Assembly: GCA_019775845.1 (NCBI GenBank)
Contig: JADQAV010000002.1
Location: 1,984,001 to 2,048,000, forward strand
Length of the DNA stretch: 64,000 nt
Source of the DNA: Myrmaecium sp. VS I D KN 1
Taxonomy: Eukaryota; Ascomycota; Dothideomycetes; Valsariales; Valsariaceae
Reading direction: 5' to 3'
The notes beneath the pieces are model-generated. The model saw only the letters and a program-made list of their open reading frames with translations. It was not told the DNA's origin and ran no database searches. How positions within the stretch are numbered: position 1 is the stretch's first letter; the number at the start of each line of letters is the position of its first letter. The position numbers and the translations under genes were made by a program. Shown piece after piece: positions 35,340-46,754 of this stretch.

Positions 35340-37527
35340 ATGGTGTATAAACGATCTCGCTCCGCCTTTGAGGCCGATGCGCAGGCACCCTACGTCTTCT
35401 ACGGCACTAGTTTACCTCCAATCGACTCCGAAACTCGTGACGATGAATCCTATGTACCCATCTGGAAACAAGAAGTGAGAGACGAACGAGGCCGCAAGCG
35501 ATTGCACGGCGCGTTCACCGGGGGTTTCAGTGCCGGGTATGCGACGTTATTGCCGCCTACCAGTCGAGCTTTCTCTAACAGTCTTTAGATATTTCAACAC
35601 GGTCGGCTCCAAGGAAGGGTGGACTCCGTCTACCTTTACCTCCTCTCGATCCAATCGCAATGCAAGCAAAGCACAAACTGCCCCGCAGCGACCGGAGGAT
35701 TTCATGGACGAAGAGGACCTGGCGGATGCTGCTGAGGCTCGCCAAGTATATACAGAAGGGTCTTTTGCGACCTTGGGGGGTACCACATCCGGCTCTCCGG
35801 TCCAAGATCCGTTCGCCGGCTTGGTAAAGTCTACCATGGGTGTGAGGCTGCTACAAAAGATGGGTTGGAGAGTTGGCCAGGGCATTGGTCCTAGAGTACG
35901 CAGGAAAGCTCGATTAGATGAAGCTGCTGGCGGACCCCCAGGTGAGGGCAATGATGACACTGAAACGTTCCTCTTCGCTCCAGACAACCCCCCACTTGTA
36001 GCCTTTTCGAAGAAAGTCGACCAACGAGGACTGGGTTTTGAACCTGCACCGCATCTCAGCAAACAAGGTACCACCGATGCGTCTGATGATGATGACAGCA
36101 GCAATATCCTCGGTCTGCGTCAGAAGATCTCGCGGGTACGTCCCAAAGCGCCAACCAAGAAAGGCGGATTCGGTGTGGGCGTACTGAATGATACGGGTTC
36201 TGACGAGGAAGACCCGTACGAAATGGGCCCTAAGATTGCTTACAACCGTACGCTGGGTTCGGAGAAGAAGATGAAGCAAGGCAAAAAGAAAGCTGGAATT
36301 GGCTACGCAAATCCCTTGTTGGCTACCACGCCTGTTTTCAAAAAAGGATCCGATAGAAAGGGTGCAGCCACACCCAGTAAATGCCATGACGGCCGACCGC
36401 CTTTAGAAGGGTTTGTGTTGGCCAGCAATATCAATTCTCAGACTTCTGCTGGACTTTTCAAGCCGCCACAAATACCTCCTGGATGGAAGTCATCGCGATC
36501 CCAGTCTCAACATGGTTTCCCCGCGACTGCTCAGTCGTCCGTCTCAAGGGATGCAAAAAATGGTGCACTAGATCCCAAGGTCAGGGGAGCTGCTTTAGGA
36601 GAGGCTCCTCTTCCAGGCAAATCAGTCTTCGACTACTTGACTCCGGAGGCTCGAGACCGTATAGCAGCCGCTTCAGGCCGCAAGGATCTGCCGCCAGGGA
36701 AGGGTGAACTCCCTCCTCCAGCTTTTCGAAAATCCTCTAATGAGATTCAAAACGATCTTTGGAAGAAGGTGCCTCCACTAGACAAAGGAACCGCGACAGT
36801 AGCCTTAGAACGTGGTGCGAGTGGCTGGATGCCATATGCGGAAGATGAAGCAAAACGTGCGCGGTATCGTGCGTTCTTAGAACTTTCTGCTGGCCTCAGG
36901 GACGATCTGCCTGAGCGCGCCCCAGGAACGTCCGTAACTGATTGGGAGAGAGAGCTGCGTGAATTTGCTCGCGCAGCTACTGTATTCAAGCCAGTAACAG
37001 GTTTGATGGCCTCTCGCTTCACCAGTTCTTCTTCTTCACCTTCGCTAGCTTCAGATAATATGAAGGCTGAGGCAGCTGCTTCACCGTTGCAAACTTCGCA
37101 GAAAATACAGGGAACACCGGCCGAAGAAGCAGCTCGACTGGGAATGTATGGACCGATGACGCGAAGTGTCCAGGAGTTCGCTCCTTCCAGGTTGCTCTGC
37201 AAACGTTTCAATGTAAAACCGCCTAGCAACGCGCAAGATGCTACATCGAGAGCCGCAGGGGATGGCACGGTGCCTGGAGCAGCTGGCCGTGCTTCTGGCA
37301 TCATGTCGACAAGCTCAATGGATGAATTGCTGAAGGAGGTTGCCGCGCAGAAAGCAAGTTCTGTCGGATGCGACGCAAGCACATCGACTGCAACAAGCCC
37401 TCCTCCCATCCCACAACGCGAAGCAGTCATCGACCTCGAGAAGAATGACGCCATTGAAGCTGACAGGGCAGGCGATGCTGTCTTCCGTGCCGTCTTCGGG
37501 AGCGATGATGAGGATGACGATAGCTGA
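35340..37527 (+). CDS. GPATCH1: G-patch protein of the GPATCH1/TGH family
   Basis: Two exons, 35340-35536 and 35589-37527, joined over a 52-bp intron with a CTAAC branch; 711 residues. The N-terminal block ([22 protein letters not shown]-like [34 protein letters not shown]) is the DUF1604 signature of this family. The G-patch follows at about residues 146-190 ([20 protein letters not shown]). Later conserved parts include [12 protein letters not shown], a motif near MAKRFTSS-like LMASRFTSS, and an acidic C-terminus. GPATCH1 proteins are late spliceosomal factors that stimulate DEAH helicases through the G-patch. With PRP46 it is one of two splicing genes in this window, though 28 kb apart. 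No second intron was needed to keep the frame. Confidence 0.92.
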
Positions 37528-39193
37528 TGAAATTTATTTCGATTGCTGATGCACACCCACTTGCCTCTGCTGTCCTCTGCAGCATCGCGCTGCTCGAGCT
37601 ATCCCTCCGGGGTCTTCCACCCCAACGAAGGAATTATCGCGATGGGAAGAGCCGGCTAAAAGTAGCTTCAACAGCGCTGACAGCGCTGAAGCTGCAGATA
37701 CTGTTCATTGACCCACATCGGTAGGTTAGACTATCAGTTGCCTCGGACATACTGCACATCGACCAATCTCGTAGCCTCTTGGCCTGCGGTGAGCAAGACC
37801 TGTACTTCGAGTGGCAGCTCTCTTCCAGGCGTCCTGGCTCTGTCGGCTGCGCTTCACACCCCCAATTCCAATACACTCGTCGATTTTATTCCCGCTGTCC
37901 CGCATGGAATACGCCTCTTTTCACCATCTCACGGCACGGCTCTCTCAAAATATATCATACTGCTCTCGCACAAAGGACACGGCGCGAACTTCCAGGTGCT
38001 TGGAAAGGATATGGAGCCGGGGGGTCGCACATTAACCTGGGAGGCTTCCCGTTTCCTTCCGTCTCCTTGAGGTCTTTCACATATTAAACCTTGATTCGTC
38101 CTTCCGTCATATAAATGCTTCAGCGGCATCGCAGTGACCTATTCAGCAAAACAAGATAGGCTTGAAAGAAGATATGGCAGGAAATCTCCGGGAATGCGGT
38201 CACACCGCCCGACGGCGCCCTACTGACCCTCACGCGGCGATGCAATGCCCGATAAACGGTGCCATATCGTCTAGAGCAGGCTGTAAATATAATACGGTAT
38301 GTATTCAGTAGCGACAACCAGAAGATTTGATTCCTTCAATCAAGCCCATTAAACAATACGGGGAGCCTGGCCCACAATCTTCTACTTAACAAGGTAAGAT
38401 ACCCTAAAAAGAGAGGCGAAAGGGGAAAGACGGCTCTCAAAGCCCCAATACCGTAACTCGTCTTTCCCCTCATTCGAACCTGTTTTACCGCTTGCCATCA
38501 TAGGGGTATTTATATTCGCCATAAACCCTCCAAGGACTGTTACGTCCGCCGGCTTCTTCGTTTGATCTTCCCAATAGCAGTGATTCGATGATAGTACATG
38601 GCAGCCCAGGCCGCTTTGAGTCTTCGAGTCTTGCTGTCCCAATGGTCGGAGGAAAACAAATTAAGACAATTTAGGCCTTCATGTGAGTGCGACTGCTACG
38701 AGCCCAAGGCAGTAGGTATGGAGGGCGAAGAAAGTTGGCAATATGCAGGAAAGCCGGGCTTTCTGGTTTAAATTGCTTGTTTTTACAAGAGATGGAAGTG
38801 ATATTGCCTAGCCTGGTAGGCCCGTAAGGAAAAGGTGACCTCGTCTCAGTTCGTTCTTCTCATCCCGGTCGTCTTTTCTAAGTATTGCCGTCATGAGCAT
38901 TCGTAGGACTCTTCGCCGCCCCTTCAAGTAAATTCGTGCACCATTGCCGTCGGTCTCATAGTAATGTATATTAACTTATTATATACCCAGAATTATCCGA
39001 GGCTTCATATTTATGTAAAGGCGTGATAATGTCTGGCTACTCTGAGTGACCTTCAATGTGCCTGAGGCATTGATAGTAGACTTCGCCAAGCCGCGTCGCA
39101 GTCCCAAGCAGTTCTGGAGCGTCGTCGGACTTAACTCAACGGAAGGCACCATTGCCCAGCGACTGCCCGCCAACTTAATACTTCTCCAAGAAC
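37528..39193. other. Intergenic between GPATCH1 and CKB genes
   Basis: A 1.67 kb spacer. A 121-codon open stretch without a clear start (37725-38087, plus) is the only notable frame and matches nothing I know. The remainder shows no gene or repeat. The right end is the CKB promoter. Confidence 0.5.
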
Positions 39194-40182
39194 ATGGACG
39201 AGTTCAACAGCGACACAGACAGTGAATACGCAAGCTATTGGCGCGATTGGGTAAGTGGCCCCGTCTAAGAGCCTTGCCTGGGACAGTAGTTCTTCGTATA
39301 AGGACCTGAACACTGGGAGAAACACTCTAACTATGGCTCGTTCTCTGCCTGTTGAGTGGCCTGCTATGCTCGTTTGGAGTGACTTAACTGACACCGCGCG
39401 GCCTAGTTCATATCCTCTCGCGGCAACGAGTATTTCTGCGAAATTGACGAAGACTACCTTACGGATCGCTTCAATCTTACCGGCCTGAACACGGAGGTCC
39501 AGTACTATCAATATGCTCTCGACCTCGTTACGGACGTCTTCGACCATGACTGCGACGATGACATGCGGGAGAAGATCGAGAAGTCGGCAAGACATCTATA
39601 CGGGCTGGTACATGCGCGATACATCGTTACGACGAGAGGCCTGGCGAAGATGGTGTGTTTAGAGCCCCGAGCATCCCTGTTCCGCCATGCTGATGTGTGC
39701 AAAAGCTAGAGAAGTTCAAGAAAGCGGATTTCGGCCGGTGTCCGCGTGTGATGTGCGACCAACAACCCCTGTTGCCCATGGGGCAATCGGACATTGCAAA
39801 CACCTCGCCGGTGAAGCTCTACTGTGCCCGATGCGAGGACCTCTACAACCCGAAGTCATCGAGACATGCATCGATCGACGGCGCATATTTCGGCACCTCC
39901 TTCCACAACATTCTCTTCCAGGTGTACCCGGCCTTGTTGCCTCCGAAGACCCAGCGGCGCTACGAACCAAAGGTATTCGGGTTTCGGGTCCATGCTTCGG
40001 CGGCGTTGATGCGGTGGCAGACGGAGCAGAGGAAGCAGATGAAGGACAGGCTCAAACAGGTCCAGGTGGAAACTGGGTTTGAGGATGAAGACGAGGAGTT
40101 GGAAAGCGATGAAGATTTGGCCGACGATATGGATGCCGGGGATGCTCTTGAACGGCAACCCCGCCAGGACATCAACGTTTGA
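39194..40182 (+). CDS. CKB1: Casein kinase II regulatory subunit beta
   Basis: Three exons, 39194-39250, 39407-39652 and 39706-40182, giving 259 residues. The start MDEFNSDTDSEY and the sequence WFISSRGNEYFCEIDEDYLT are the family's N-terminal helical domain with autophosphorylation-type serines. The zinc finger uses CPRVMC and CARCED. The dimer/CK2-alpha binding tail has YFGTSFHNILFQVYPALLPP and YEPKVFGFRVH. The extended acidic C-terminus (DEDEELESDEDLADDMD) is common in fungal beta subunits. It assembles the CK2 tetramer and directs substrate choice. Introns are 156 and 53 bp; the second uses an AAG acceptor, fixed by the family sequence GLAKMLEKFKKADFG across the junction. Confidence 0.96.
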
Positions 40183-40537
40183 ACGAACGGATCATCATTT
40201 TACGCGGACATGCATAATATGGAAGCTGGCGTTAAAGGTCGGAAAGGTCTGATTCATGATTCTATACCATACCAACATAACATCATAGTCTGTTCAATCT
40301 CGAAGATAATGAGCACATGAGCATGTGAAAGTGACATTCGTTAGGTGGTAAGGCGGTAAGGCACCAAGGCGATGGGATTGCCCCTCCTCTTGCTCAGAAT
40401 ATCCATCGAGCCCCGCGGCGAGCCAGGGCAGGGCCGAATATGGCGGGGTTCTGCCTCCCACCTCGTGTTCGGCGAGCACATCCCCACCTCCAGACACATA
40501 CTGCCCACCGAAACCGCATTCCCCAGCTATCACAAAC
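40183..40537. other. Spacer between CKB and TMA20
   Basis: A 355-bp tandem spacer holding the CKB 3' end and the TMA20 promoter. No coding region or repeat was recognised. Confidence 0.55.
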
Positions 40538-41278
40538 ATGTTTAAGAAAGAGTAAGGAGCCCACTGGCGGGCGTCGAGCAAGCCGGGCGCAACGAAGGCT
40601 GACACGCGACCCAGCATATCTCCGGGCGCAAAGTCCAAGGTCAAATCCTCCGCCCAGCGGGCCATCCGGACCAAGGTCACGGAGGCATACCCGTTGCTGG
40701 CGCCGTACATCGACGAGATCATGCCGAAGAAGGAACAGCTGGACCTGGTGAAGCTGTACGTACTCATCTACTCATATGCACACAAACTTTCGCTCTCCGC
40801 GCCAGAGAAATCCGTGCCGCCAGGGGATGGTGAACGCTAACCACTCCTTCCTCCCAGCCCGGACCGAGTTTCGCTCTACACCCTCGGCTCGACGCCGCTG
40901 TTCTTCCAGCACATGGACGACGCCATCATCCCGCACCTGACCCTCGTACACAAATACCCCTCGTGCTTCAAGCTCGCCCGCGTCGACCGGGGCGCCATTC
41001 GGTTCGTGCTGTCCGGCGCCTCGCTCATGGCGCCGGGCCTCACCTCGCCCGGCGGTCGGTTACCGGATCCCGAAACGGCCGAGGAAGACTACCGATACGG
41101 CAAGGAGGAGCTTCCGGAGGGCGAGGTTGTGGTGGTCGAGGCCGAGGGCAAGGAGAACGCCTGCTTCGTGGGCGTGTTGAAGATGGGCACCGCGGAGATG
41201 AAGAAGACGAAGAAGGGCCAGGCTTTCGAGGCCGGACACTACCTGGGCGATGGTCTTTGGAATCTGAGCTTGGATTGA
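40538..41278 (+). CDS. TMA20: Translation machinery-associated protein 20 (MCTS1/MCT-1, PUA domain)
   Basis: Three exons, 40538-40551, 40615-40755 and 40858-41278, giving 191 residues. The first coding exon is only 14 nt (MFKK plus two bases). Joining exons 1 and 2 gives MFKKDISPGAKSKVKSSAQR, the family's conserved start. The MCT-1 N-domain follows (EAYPLLAPYIDEIMPKKEQL). Then the PUA domain (YTLGSTPLFFQHMDDAIIPH, FVLSGASLMAPGLTSPGG, CFVGVLKMGTAEMKK). TMA20 forms a heterodimer with TMA22/DENR that removes tRNA and 40S subunits after termination and supports re-initiation. Introns of 63 and 102 bp have CTGAC and CTAAC branches. It is convergent with SGT2. Confidence 0.94.
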
Positions 41279-41603
41279 TGGAGAGAGGTCGGCGATGGAA
41301 GTTTCGGGGCTTGGATCTCTGAGAGAAAGACTTCGGTGGTGGGTGGAGTCTTTTAACAACGAATTGCATCAAGGCATATACAGGAAAGGGCGATTATTGG
41401 GTTCTCCTGCAGCATGGGCAGGGAAAACCGGATCGGCTGAAACAAATTTAGGTCAACCCTGTCGCGTACGGTGACAGTAGCAACCTCATTGAATACCAAT
41501 ACGCTACTCAAGCACCAGTCCCAAGGCACAAATCATTCATCCATCGAGGTATCGTGATACTAAGCTGTACGTCCGCAACTCGGCAACGAAGGCCGATAGA
41601 AAA
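41279..41603. other. Convergent 3' spacer of TMA20 and SGT2
   Basis: Spacer of 325 bp between facing stop codons. No coding region or repeat was seen. Confidence 0.55.
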
Positions 41604-42790
41604 CTATTGTCCAGCACCCCTTCCGCCACCGCCCATGAGGTTCCTTGCCCTACGTTCCGGTCAGATGCTGCGAATGATGTGTATCAGGATCCAAACTTAC
41701 ATTTCCGCAATGCTTGGGTCTTGCATGATGCTCGAAAGGTCGGGCATCCCGCCACCGCTCTCCCCGTTCCCGCCTCTGAACCGATCAGCCATCTGCCTCA
41801 GGGTGGGGTTGTTAAGCAAGTTGTTCATCATGTCCGGATTGCTCATGACATTCTGCGCCATCTGCCTCATCATAGGGTTGTTCATCATCTGGCTCAGGTC
41901 AGGCATTCCACCACCACCACCGCCGCCGCCACCACCGAGCATGCTGGCCAAGCTCGAGAGGTCAGGCATTCCTCCAGCTCCGGCACCAGAGGGGGAACCT
42001 CTCGCGGCACCTTCCGCCGGCAGGTCGGCGCTGCCGCCCTCTTCTTCCAACTTCCTCTTCGCCGTCTCATACCCTCTCTTCATTGCTTCACTCCCACCAT
42101 TGCCCTCGGCCTCAATCCCCTTCTGGTACGCCTCCATACTTCCGCGCGTGTCCCCAAGGGCGAACTTGGCGAGTCCGAGGCGGCTCCAAGCTTTGGCAAA
42201 CTTGGGGTCGGCAGCGACCGCCATCTCGGCGTCGTTCTTCGCTTCTTCGTGTCGCAAAGCAGCGCTGTAGGCGGCGGCACGGTTCGACAAGTAGATCGGG
42301 TTGAGCGGCACGATCTCGAGCGCCTTGCTGTAGTACTCAATAGCCGTGTTGTAATCCTTCTTCTGCATGGCAGCGTTGCCCTGCCCCTTCAACTTCTCCG
42401 CCTCCTCTTTGCGCGCCTTGGCATCCTGGTTGCTGGCAGCGGGCGTCGAAGGCCTGGCCTCGCCGGCGGAGCTCGGCCCCTGCGTGCTCGCTGTGCTCTT
42501 GCCCTTCAGCTTTTCGTAGACGCTGTAGATGCTCAAGAGACTTTGTCCGCTGAGGGCGTCTGCCATGGCAGCGCTGTCCGTAGGATCAACTTTGAAGGCT
42601 TCCGCAATGCAGTTCTGCGCAATCTCAATGGACTCGGCATCTTCGGACGACACGGTGCCATCCTGGACGCACTTTCCGAGGAAATCGTGTATGGCAAGTG
42701 CCAAGCGCTTCTTGGACGTTTCAGTGGCCTACATATGACGGGAGCCGTTAGTGCTTGTGTATTTGCGATGTTAGGGGAGGCTCGCACCAT
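41604..42790 (-). CDS. SGT2: SGT2/SGTA co-chaperone (TPR, GET pathway)
   Basis: Three exons on the minus strand: 42788-42790 (the ATG only), 41701-42728 and 41604-41649, giving 358 residues. The N-terminal dimer domain (KKRLALAIHDFLGKCVQDG) binds Get4/Get5. Three TPR motifs follow from about residue 105 (AEKLKGQGNAAMQKKDYNTA, IYLSNRAAAYSAALRHEEAK, FAKAWSRLGLAKFALGDTRG). The C-terminus is Gly/Met/Gln-rich with repeated GGMPDLS and NPMMRQMAQNVMSNPDMM segments that bind hydrophobic tails. SGT2 hands tail-anchored proteins to the GET pathway. The start codon is followed directly by a GT donor (59-bp intron, CACTAAC branch), and no other Met precedes the conserved region in exon 2. The last exon adds ARNLMGGGGRGAGQ. 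Confidence 0.93.
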
Positions 42791-43204
42791 GGCGGCTACT
42801 TGCGCGGGATATGCGGATTGGTAAACAGCGAGTGGTCTTGAAGTCGGTCCAAATCCCAAGCACGATGATGGTCGTTGTAGGAGGTTATGGAGGTGGAACG
42901 TTCCAGATTTGGCATGGCACAAGCCCGGCCTTGCCCGCATTGCTAGACGCGGGTCCCCGCAGCAGAGTACATATTATCTTGCGCAAGCGGACATACGCAA
43001 TACTACCATATCACTTGATGCATAGTACATGGAATCTACAAAGAAACTATTTTGCTCATAGATTTGTGCGACGAAAGGCTTTCAGTTGCCTCTAAATACT
43101 AGTCCCACGTCGCTCACGGCGTCTATTCTCACGTAACTTTTTCCCCAGGGTTCCAAAGTACATCTTCTGAACGCCAAGGCAGCGGGGATACAGCTGAAAG
43201 TCGT
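42791..43204. other. Spacer between SGT2 and OLA1
   Basis: A 414-bp spacer upstream of SGT2 and downstream of OLA1, both minus strand. No coding region or repeat was recognised. Confidence 0.55.
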
Positions 43205-44693
43205 TCAAGACTTAGCCGCACCCGCTTTGATAAGAAGGATATCTAGTTGGGTTTAGCTTGGTGGCTTCTGAAAGAGGATGCGAGATTCTTACCTCCGTCC
43301 TCCACGACATAATCCTTGCCTTTGGTCATGATCTTACCCTTGGCCTTGAGAGTCGCTTCATCGCCCTCCTCTCTCAGGGTCTTATAGTTGTAGACGATAG
43401 CCTGGATGAACGTCTTCTCGAAGTCTGGTTTAACATGTAAGTATAGAGTTCCCCTTCTTGATCGATCCTAACTCACCTCCGTGAATGACACCCGCTGCTT
43501 GTGGGGCCTTGGTGCCATTGCGAATTGTCCATTGCCTCACTTCATCAGTACCAGTCGTGAAGAAGCTTCCGAGGTTAAGAGCCTTCCTCATAGTGGTAAT
43601 CGCCTTGGGAAGTGCTGATTTCGTTCCCAAGTTCTTGCATTCTTCTTCGGCTTGTGCTTCGGACTCGAAGCGGGTGAGGCGTTCCTCAAAAGAGACTGAG
43701 ATAGGGATGATCGGATCACCTTCGGCGTGCTCCTTGACCCACTGGGCGATCTTTGGGAGGTACTTGTTCTTTTGGCGGATGTAGTCCCTCTCGCTGAGGT
43801 TGACCAAGAAGACTACAGGCTTGGCGGTCAGGAGGAAGAGGGTATTGATCACCTCGACCTGTAGAAGAAATTAGTCTGCCGTCCACACGCTCGATGCCCT
43901 ACAAAAAGTCGGCAGAGGAAGAAAGTGACTGATTCCTTACCTCCTTGGGGGACCAGTCTCCCTTGCGCACATCCTTTCCATCCTTCAACCATGCCAGGGT
44001 CTTTTCGATTGTGGCTTGCTCTTCCCTCAACTTCTTCATCTCCAAGGTCTGACCACCACGACGAGTCTGCTTCATGATATTCTCCAGCGCCTTCTCCGTG
44101 AACTCGATATCCTTGATGCGCAGCTCTTCACTGATGATGTCCAAATCACGGACCGGATCGACATCTCCTTCAACGTGGATAATCTCAGCATCATCAAAGC
44201 ATCGGACTACCTGGAAGATGGCATCCACGGCACGGATGTGCGACAAGAAGGCGTTTCCAAGGCCGGCACCGGTAGAGGCACCCCTGGTGAGACCAGCGAT
44301 ATCGTAGATGGTGAGATGTGCGGGAACACGGGACTTTGGCTGGTAGTGCTCGCAGAGCCAGTCAAACCGCTCATCCGGCACGATGACACGGGACTCCTCC
44401 GGTTCGATCGTAGCATAAGGAAAGTTCTGATGGAAGGATCGGTATATCAGTAGATGGCCCCCCAAAACGGTCCGAGGTGAGACTTACGGCTGGGTTACCG
44501 AGGGAGCATTTGGTAATGGCTTGGAACAGAGTGGATTTGCCTACATTGGCAAGGCCGACCTGGGAGCGCGTCAGGACTTGTGGTCGCGGAGTGTGATAGC
44601 GGCAGGCCTCCTACATACGATACCACTCTTAAGGTTGTTACCTGGTCTGCCCAGCAACACCTTCTCTTGGACGACGGCTTTCTTGGGCGGCAT
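43205..44693 (-). CDS. OLA1: Obg-like ATPase 1 (YchF family)
   Basis: Six exons on the minus strand: 44619-44693, 44488-44559, 43941-44426, 43477-43858, 43293-43424 and 43205-43242, giving 394 residues, the usual length. The start MPPKKAVVQEKVLLGRPGNN leads into the P-loop VGLANVGKSTLFQAITKC, then switch region FPYATIEPEE, G3 DIAGLTRGASTGAGLGNAFL and the YchF-type NLSE motif (VNLSERDY) in place of NKxD, consistent with ATP preference. A helical insertion lies in the middle, and the TGS domain ends the protein (IHGDFEKTFIQAIV, KGKDYVVEDGDILLI). OLA1 hydrolyses ATP, associates with ribosomes and affects stress responses. The gene is the most intron-rich after the carrier; introns are 59, 61, 82, 52 and 50 bp. 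It is divergent from the PPPDE gene. Confidence 0.96.
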
Positions 44694-45511
44694 TTTCTTC
44701 TTTTTACTGGCGAAACCGCGCGCGGGGACGGTGGAGAAGGAGGGGAGAAGGGCGATTCGGAAAGCAGTACTTGCTGCCGGCCGTTGAAGATTGGGTATCA
44801 AAGAAGGTAAGATAATCCGGAACACGCCGGGGGAGGTCGTAATGGCGGCGGTGTTGTAGGAGGAAGCGAATCAGCTACCCCTCCTTGCGAACTGTGCGAT
44901 GAACGACCTGGTGAGTTTGGGAAAACGTTGCGACAAGAGTCGTTGGCAACATGCACGAAGATTTTCCGCGGGCAGAACCTGAACCCCTCCGTGCCTTGGC
45001 GTAGCGGGCGAAAAGGAGGGGCTACTGGATCCTCAGGCATCCAAGAGTCATATAATAATACATACAGCCTTGTTGGTGAGGAGTTGATACCGCAGAATAC
45101 TCTACCTATAGTAGTTGGTAAGGTATCAGCTAGATATCTACTACCTACTAGTGAGTCGCTCGCTGTACGTTACTTTACGCAACCTGCGGATTGAATTGTC
45201 TCTCGCTCAAAAGCGCTCTTCAATCCCCGATTGGAGATGGGAGGGCTTTGACCTCTGGTATCCATCCTATGCCTGAGGATTATGTCATCGCTAAACGTTC
45301 CTGGCCTCTTACCTCTTGTGGTGTCTTCCTTGCTCATGGCTGGGTAATTTGACCCAAGTATAGCAACAATACAAACATACGGTAGTCAATTCAGTTCTTC
45401 TTGCGTACCTAAGGATTTGACAAAACCCCCCAATGTGCTGATCCTGCGACACGACCCCTAAGTCCGCATCTATTCCTTGCTGCGCAACTGCTTATCCCTT
45501 CGCTATTCTCG
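44694..45511. promoter_or_regulatory. Divergent promoter region of OLA1 and PPPDE gene
   Basis: An 818-bp spacer between divergent start codons. It contains AT-rich stretches around 45.04-45.15 kb but no recognised gene, repeat or named control site. Confidence 0.5.
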
Positions 45512-46433
45512 ATGTCTCGCAACGTGCCAATTGCCCCCGGAACGCCAAACCATCGCTCAACAAGTTCTGCACAGAGGACCGAGATCAAGATCAACGTATA
45601 TGACTTGTTACCTGTTAGTATATCGTGTACATTAACTTCCTCACGCTTACCGTATGCCGCCCCCAGCCCGGCAAACTTTCTTCGCTCCTCTGGACAATCG
45701 GAGGTTCGCTTCTGCATTCCGGTGTAGAGATCAGAGGCAAAGAATATGCCTACGGCGGCCATAACCGGCCTGGATTGACCGGGGTATATTGGACTAGGTA
45801 ACTCGGAAGGCCCTGTGCAACTATTTCCTCAAGCTAATGGAGAAACTGGACAAGACCACGGCTTGAGCCACCCGGCGGAACTTTCAGATGCGAAATCCTC
45901 CAGGGTGTTTCCGATGCTTCAGACGAAGAAATCGAGAGCATTATAAAGGAGGCAAGTCGCGGGTGCTAAGCTGTCTTTGGCCCATTGCTGACTTGAGTAA
46001 ACCTATTCATCAGGCCTCACTTCGATTTCAGGGAATCACTTACAACCTTCTTAGTAACAATTGCAACCACTTCACCTCTTACCTTTGTGAGAAGCTAACG
46101 TCCCGGCCTGCGCCCGCCTGGATAAACCGTGCTGCCAACATTGGTATAGCATTGCCTTGTGTGGTACCGAAAGAGTGGATAGCTCCGCCAGACTATGACA
46201 CAGCAGATGGTGAACTTGTAGAGGATGAGGACGATGACGATGAAACAGCTGCAATGCTGTCTTCTGGCAGGAGACGACAATCACCCTCGAACCGAGAGGA
46301 TCGCGGGCGCGAAGATCTGAACAGACACAGTGTCGAGTCAGATGCTAGAGACGACCTACCGCAAGAGCCTTCAGCCTCGAAGGATACCAGCGGAAGACTG
46401 ATCCCCGCAAGTGAACGCGCTCCTATAGCTTGA
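45512..46433 (+). CDS. PPPDE (DeSI-like) thiol peptidase
   Basis: Four exons, 45512-45613, 45667-45797, 45855-45951 and 46014-46433, giving 249 residues. The papain-like PPPDE fold is recognised by INVYDLLPPGKLSSLLWTIG, LHSGVEIRGKEYAYGGHNR (catalytic His) and the conserved NLLSNNCNHFTSYLCEKL with the catalytic Cys. The family cleaves ubiquitin or SUMO conjugates (human DESI1/2). An acidic, disordered tail of about 80 residues (VEDEDDDDETAAML) follows the domain. Exon 3 ends GAG followed by GCAAGT; only this GC donor, with the CAG acceptor at 46013 and a CTGAC branch, keeps the conserved frame. The first two introns (53 and 57 bp) are GT-AG, the second with an AAG acceptor. It is convergent with uS11m. 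Confidence 0.9.
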
Positions 46434-46754
46434 CAGGGGCCTTGGACGATGGGAGCGTGTTTGTCCGTTCCGGGTAGAGGATCTCGCTAGCTGAACAAAA
46501 TCGGGCTCGTATCACAAGTCTGGTCATACGTGATACCGAGATATCTTCACGCTGTATTAACTCTATAAGCGTGGCAGTTTACATACTCTGTGGATCCCAA
46601 ATACCAGGCCAAACGGCCAGTCCTTCTGAACGCCGCTTTTCAAGCCACCTATAGTGCGGACGTGGAATGCTAGTATAAAACCTCTTGCACGTCGTGGGAG
46701 ACGAGTATAGTAAACCCAGGAAAACAGAAACGACCATCGTACAGCCGGCCTGAC
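46434..46754. other. Convergent 3' spacer of PPPDE gene and uS11m
   Basis: Spacer of 321 bp between facing stop codons; no coding region or repeat was seen. Confidence 0.55.
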
